Source of the DNA: Candidatus Bipolaricaulota bacterium
Lineage (GTDB): Bacteria > Bipolaricaulota > Bipolaricaulia > RBG-16-55-9
Assembly (NCBI GenBank): GCA_015487455.1
Contig: WFPR01000036.1
Location: 1 to 6,095, forward strand
Direction: 5' to 3'
Length of the DNA: 6,095 nt
Part shown: piece after piece, positions 5,063-6,095 of the stretch
How the letters are laid out: the number at the start of each line of letters is the position of its first letter
How positions within the stretch are numbered: position 1 is the stretch's first letter
Made by a program: the position numbers and the translations under genes
Notes under the pieces: generated by a model
What the model saw: the letters and a program-made list of their open reading frames with translations, nothing else
Database searches by the model: none
Told to the model about the DNA's origin: nothing

Positions 5063-6095
5063 ACGGGCCCGTCCTCGAGCTCGAGGGGCGCCGCCCGGCG
5101 CACCACCAGCCGCCCGTCCTCCACCTTGAGCACCTCCACCTCCTCGTCGGGGTGGACGGGCTCGACGGCCACGGCCCGCCAGTACTCGCCCTGGACGAGC
5201 ACCAGGCCCTCGCGCCCCGGCCCTAGGGCGGCCTTGGCCCGGCCGCGCGCCCCGACCATCGCCTCGACCCCCACGGCGGGCTGCCGCCGCTGGGCCAGCA
5301 GCCCTTTCGCGATGATAAACGCGAAGAAGGCCGTGACGAGCCCCACCGTGACCAGCACGTTCCACCACGCCAGCTCGAAGGCCGAGCGCTCGACCCCCTG
5401 GAAGTCGAAGAGGGTGAACGAGCCGATGAGCAGCGAGACGACGCCCCCCGTGGTCAGGATGCCGTTCGTCTGCGTGTAGAAGGCGTCGAGCACCATGAGC
5501 AGCACGCCGAAGAGGATTAACGCGATCCCCACCCAGCTGATCGGCAGGAGCTGCAGGCCCAGGAACGCCAGCAGCAGGCAGATGCCGCCCGCGATCAGCC
5601 CGATCCCGATCCCGGGGCTCAAGAACTCGAACACGAGCGCGTAGAGCCCGATGATGAGCAGGATGTACACGAGGTTCGGATCGGCGAGGCGGTTGAGCAG
5701 CCGTTCCCGCCAGCTCATTTGAATTTCATTGAGGGGCGCGCCCGCCGTGCGCAGCACCCGGCCGTCGGGCAGCGCGTAGCCGTCGAGCTTCCCCAGCAGC
5801 TCGTCCAAGTCGTTCGCGATCAGGTCGATGATCCCGCGCTCGAGGGCCTCCTGGGGACCGAGGGTGAGGCTCTCGCGGACGGCCCTCTCGGCCCAGTCGG
5901 GGTCGCGGCCGCGGGCTTGGGCGATCTCGCGCGCCCATTGGGCCAGGAAGTTCACGGCCTTCTGGGCGGCGGGGTTTTCTCCATCGCCCGACCCGCCCCC
6001 CAGCCCCACGGGGTGGGCGGCGCCGATGGAGGCGCCCTCGGCCATGGCCGCCACGTGCGCCGCTATAGTGATGAACGTGCCCGCCGACGCGGCCC
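5059..6095 (-). CDS. NfeD-family membrane serine protease, long form (5' end outside window)
   Basis: This partial gene gives 344 residues; long-form NfeD proteins are usually about 430-450, so roughly the first 90-100 (signal peptide and start of the protease domain) are missing. The frame is open to the window edge, and the first residues, AASAGTFITIAAHVAAMAEG, carry the ClpP-class nucleophile Ser (window residue 3, codon 6087-6085). A Lys follows 42 residues later (residue 45, codon 5961-5959), matching the Ser97/Lys138 dyad known from the Pyrococcus PH1510 protease. Next come PLNEIQMSWRERLLNRLADP (about 120-139), four to five membrane helices (about 140-265), and a soluble beta-rich NfeD OB domain (about 276-334) with the GLVLVQGEYWRAVAV strand pattern. 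The family works at the membrane, usually with a stomatin/slipin partner in protein quality control. No slipin follows here; one could lie upstream. Starting at the GTG at 6054 would discard the nucleophile, so the gene must extend beyond the window. Confidence 0.93.
   Translation of the reverse strand, partial: AASAGTFITIAAHVAAMAEGASIGAAHPVGLGGGSGDGENPAAQKAVNFLAQWAREIAQARGRDPDWAERAVRESLTLGPQEALERGIIDLIANDLDELLGKLDGYALPDGRVLRTAGAPLNEIQMSWRERLLNRLADPNLVYILLIIGLYALVFEFLSPGIGIGLIAGGICLLLAFLGLQLLPISWVGIALILFGVLLMVLDAFYTQTNGILTTGGVVSLLIGSFTLFDFQGVERSAFELAWWNVLVTVGLVTAFFAFIIAKGLLAQRRQPAVGVEAMVGARGRAKAALGPGREGLVLVQGEYWRAVAVEPVHPDEEVEVLKVEDGRLVVRRAAPLELEDGPV

Noticed and set aside
5717..5731. AT-rich island inside nfeD, also seen briefly in pdhB near 2526-2536
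   Set aside because: Both encode a Glu-Ile-Gln stretch (GAAATTCAA) that is in frame and part of normal family sequence; the shared 9 bases are explained by the shared residues.
1..6095. CRISPR arrays, tRNA/rRNA genes, insertion sequences, prophage or attachment sites
   Set aside because: No regularly spaced repeats, no tRNA-like cloverleaf, no transposase or integrase motifs, and no terminal inverted repeats noticed; nearly the whole window is housekeeping coding sequence.

Overview
The window comes from a GC-rich bacterium. Third codon positions are almost all G or C, and ribosome-binding sites are strong and purine-rich. Every gene I can support lies on the minus strand, so the transcription order runs from high to low coordinates. 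The sequence alone does not fix the lineage. A long-form NfeD protease next to a Gram-positive/thermophile-style alpha2beta2 E1 dehydrogenase would suit several deep-branching or thermophilic GC-rich groups, but I do not assign one.

Layout in transcription order: (1) 6095-5059, the 3' three-quarters of a long-form nfeD gene: membrane-anchored ClpP-class Ser-Lys protease, membrane helices, C-terminal OB domain. (2) 5062-4987, a short gap holding a near-consensus sigma70-type promoter, a small hairpin and a strong Shine-Dalgarno sequence. (3) 4986-4027, lipA, lipoyl synthase, with a TTG start. (4) A 58-base gap with three tandem 8-base repeats. (5) 3968-2778, pdhA, E1 alpha. (6) 2773-1793, pdhB, E1 beta. 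(7) 1793-339, lpd, dihydrolipoamide dehydrogenase (E3). (8) 338-1, the beginning of a secreted protein of unknown function. It runs off the window and has no normal start codon in its own frame.

Genes 3-7 form a coherent operon. LipA makes the lipoyl group, E1 alpha/beta decarboxylate a 2-oxo acid (most likely pyruvate) and load the lipoyl arm, and E3 reoxidises it with NAD+. Spacing is very tight: 4 bases between pdhA and pdhB, and a one-base TGATG overlap between pdhB and lpd. The acyltransferase (E2), which carries the lipoyl domain, is not between pdhB and lpd and is not elsewhere in the window, so it must be encoded elsewhere.

I found no evidence of a wholly new system. The points most worth a second look are the start of the secreted-protein gene (apparent frameshift at a C-run, beside a degenerate hexamer array that encodes the signal peptide core), the lipA-led PDH operon lacking E2, and the clean promoter whose -35 box overlaps the nfeD stop codon.
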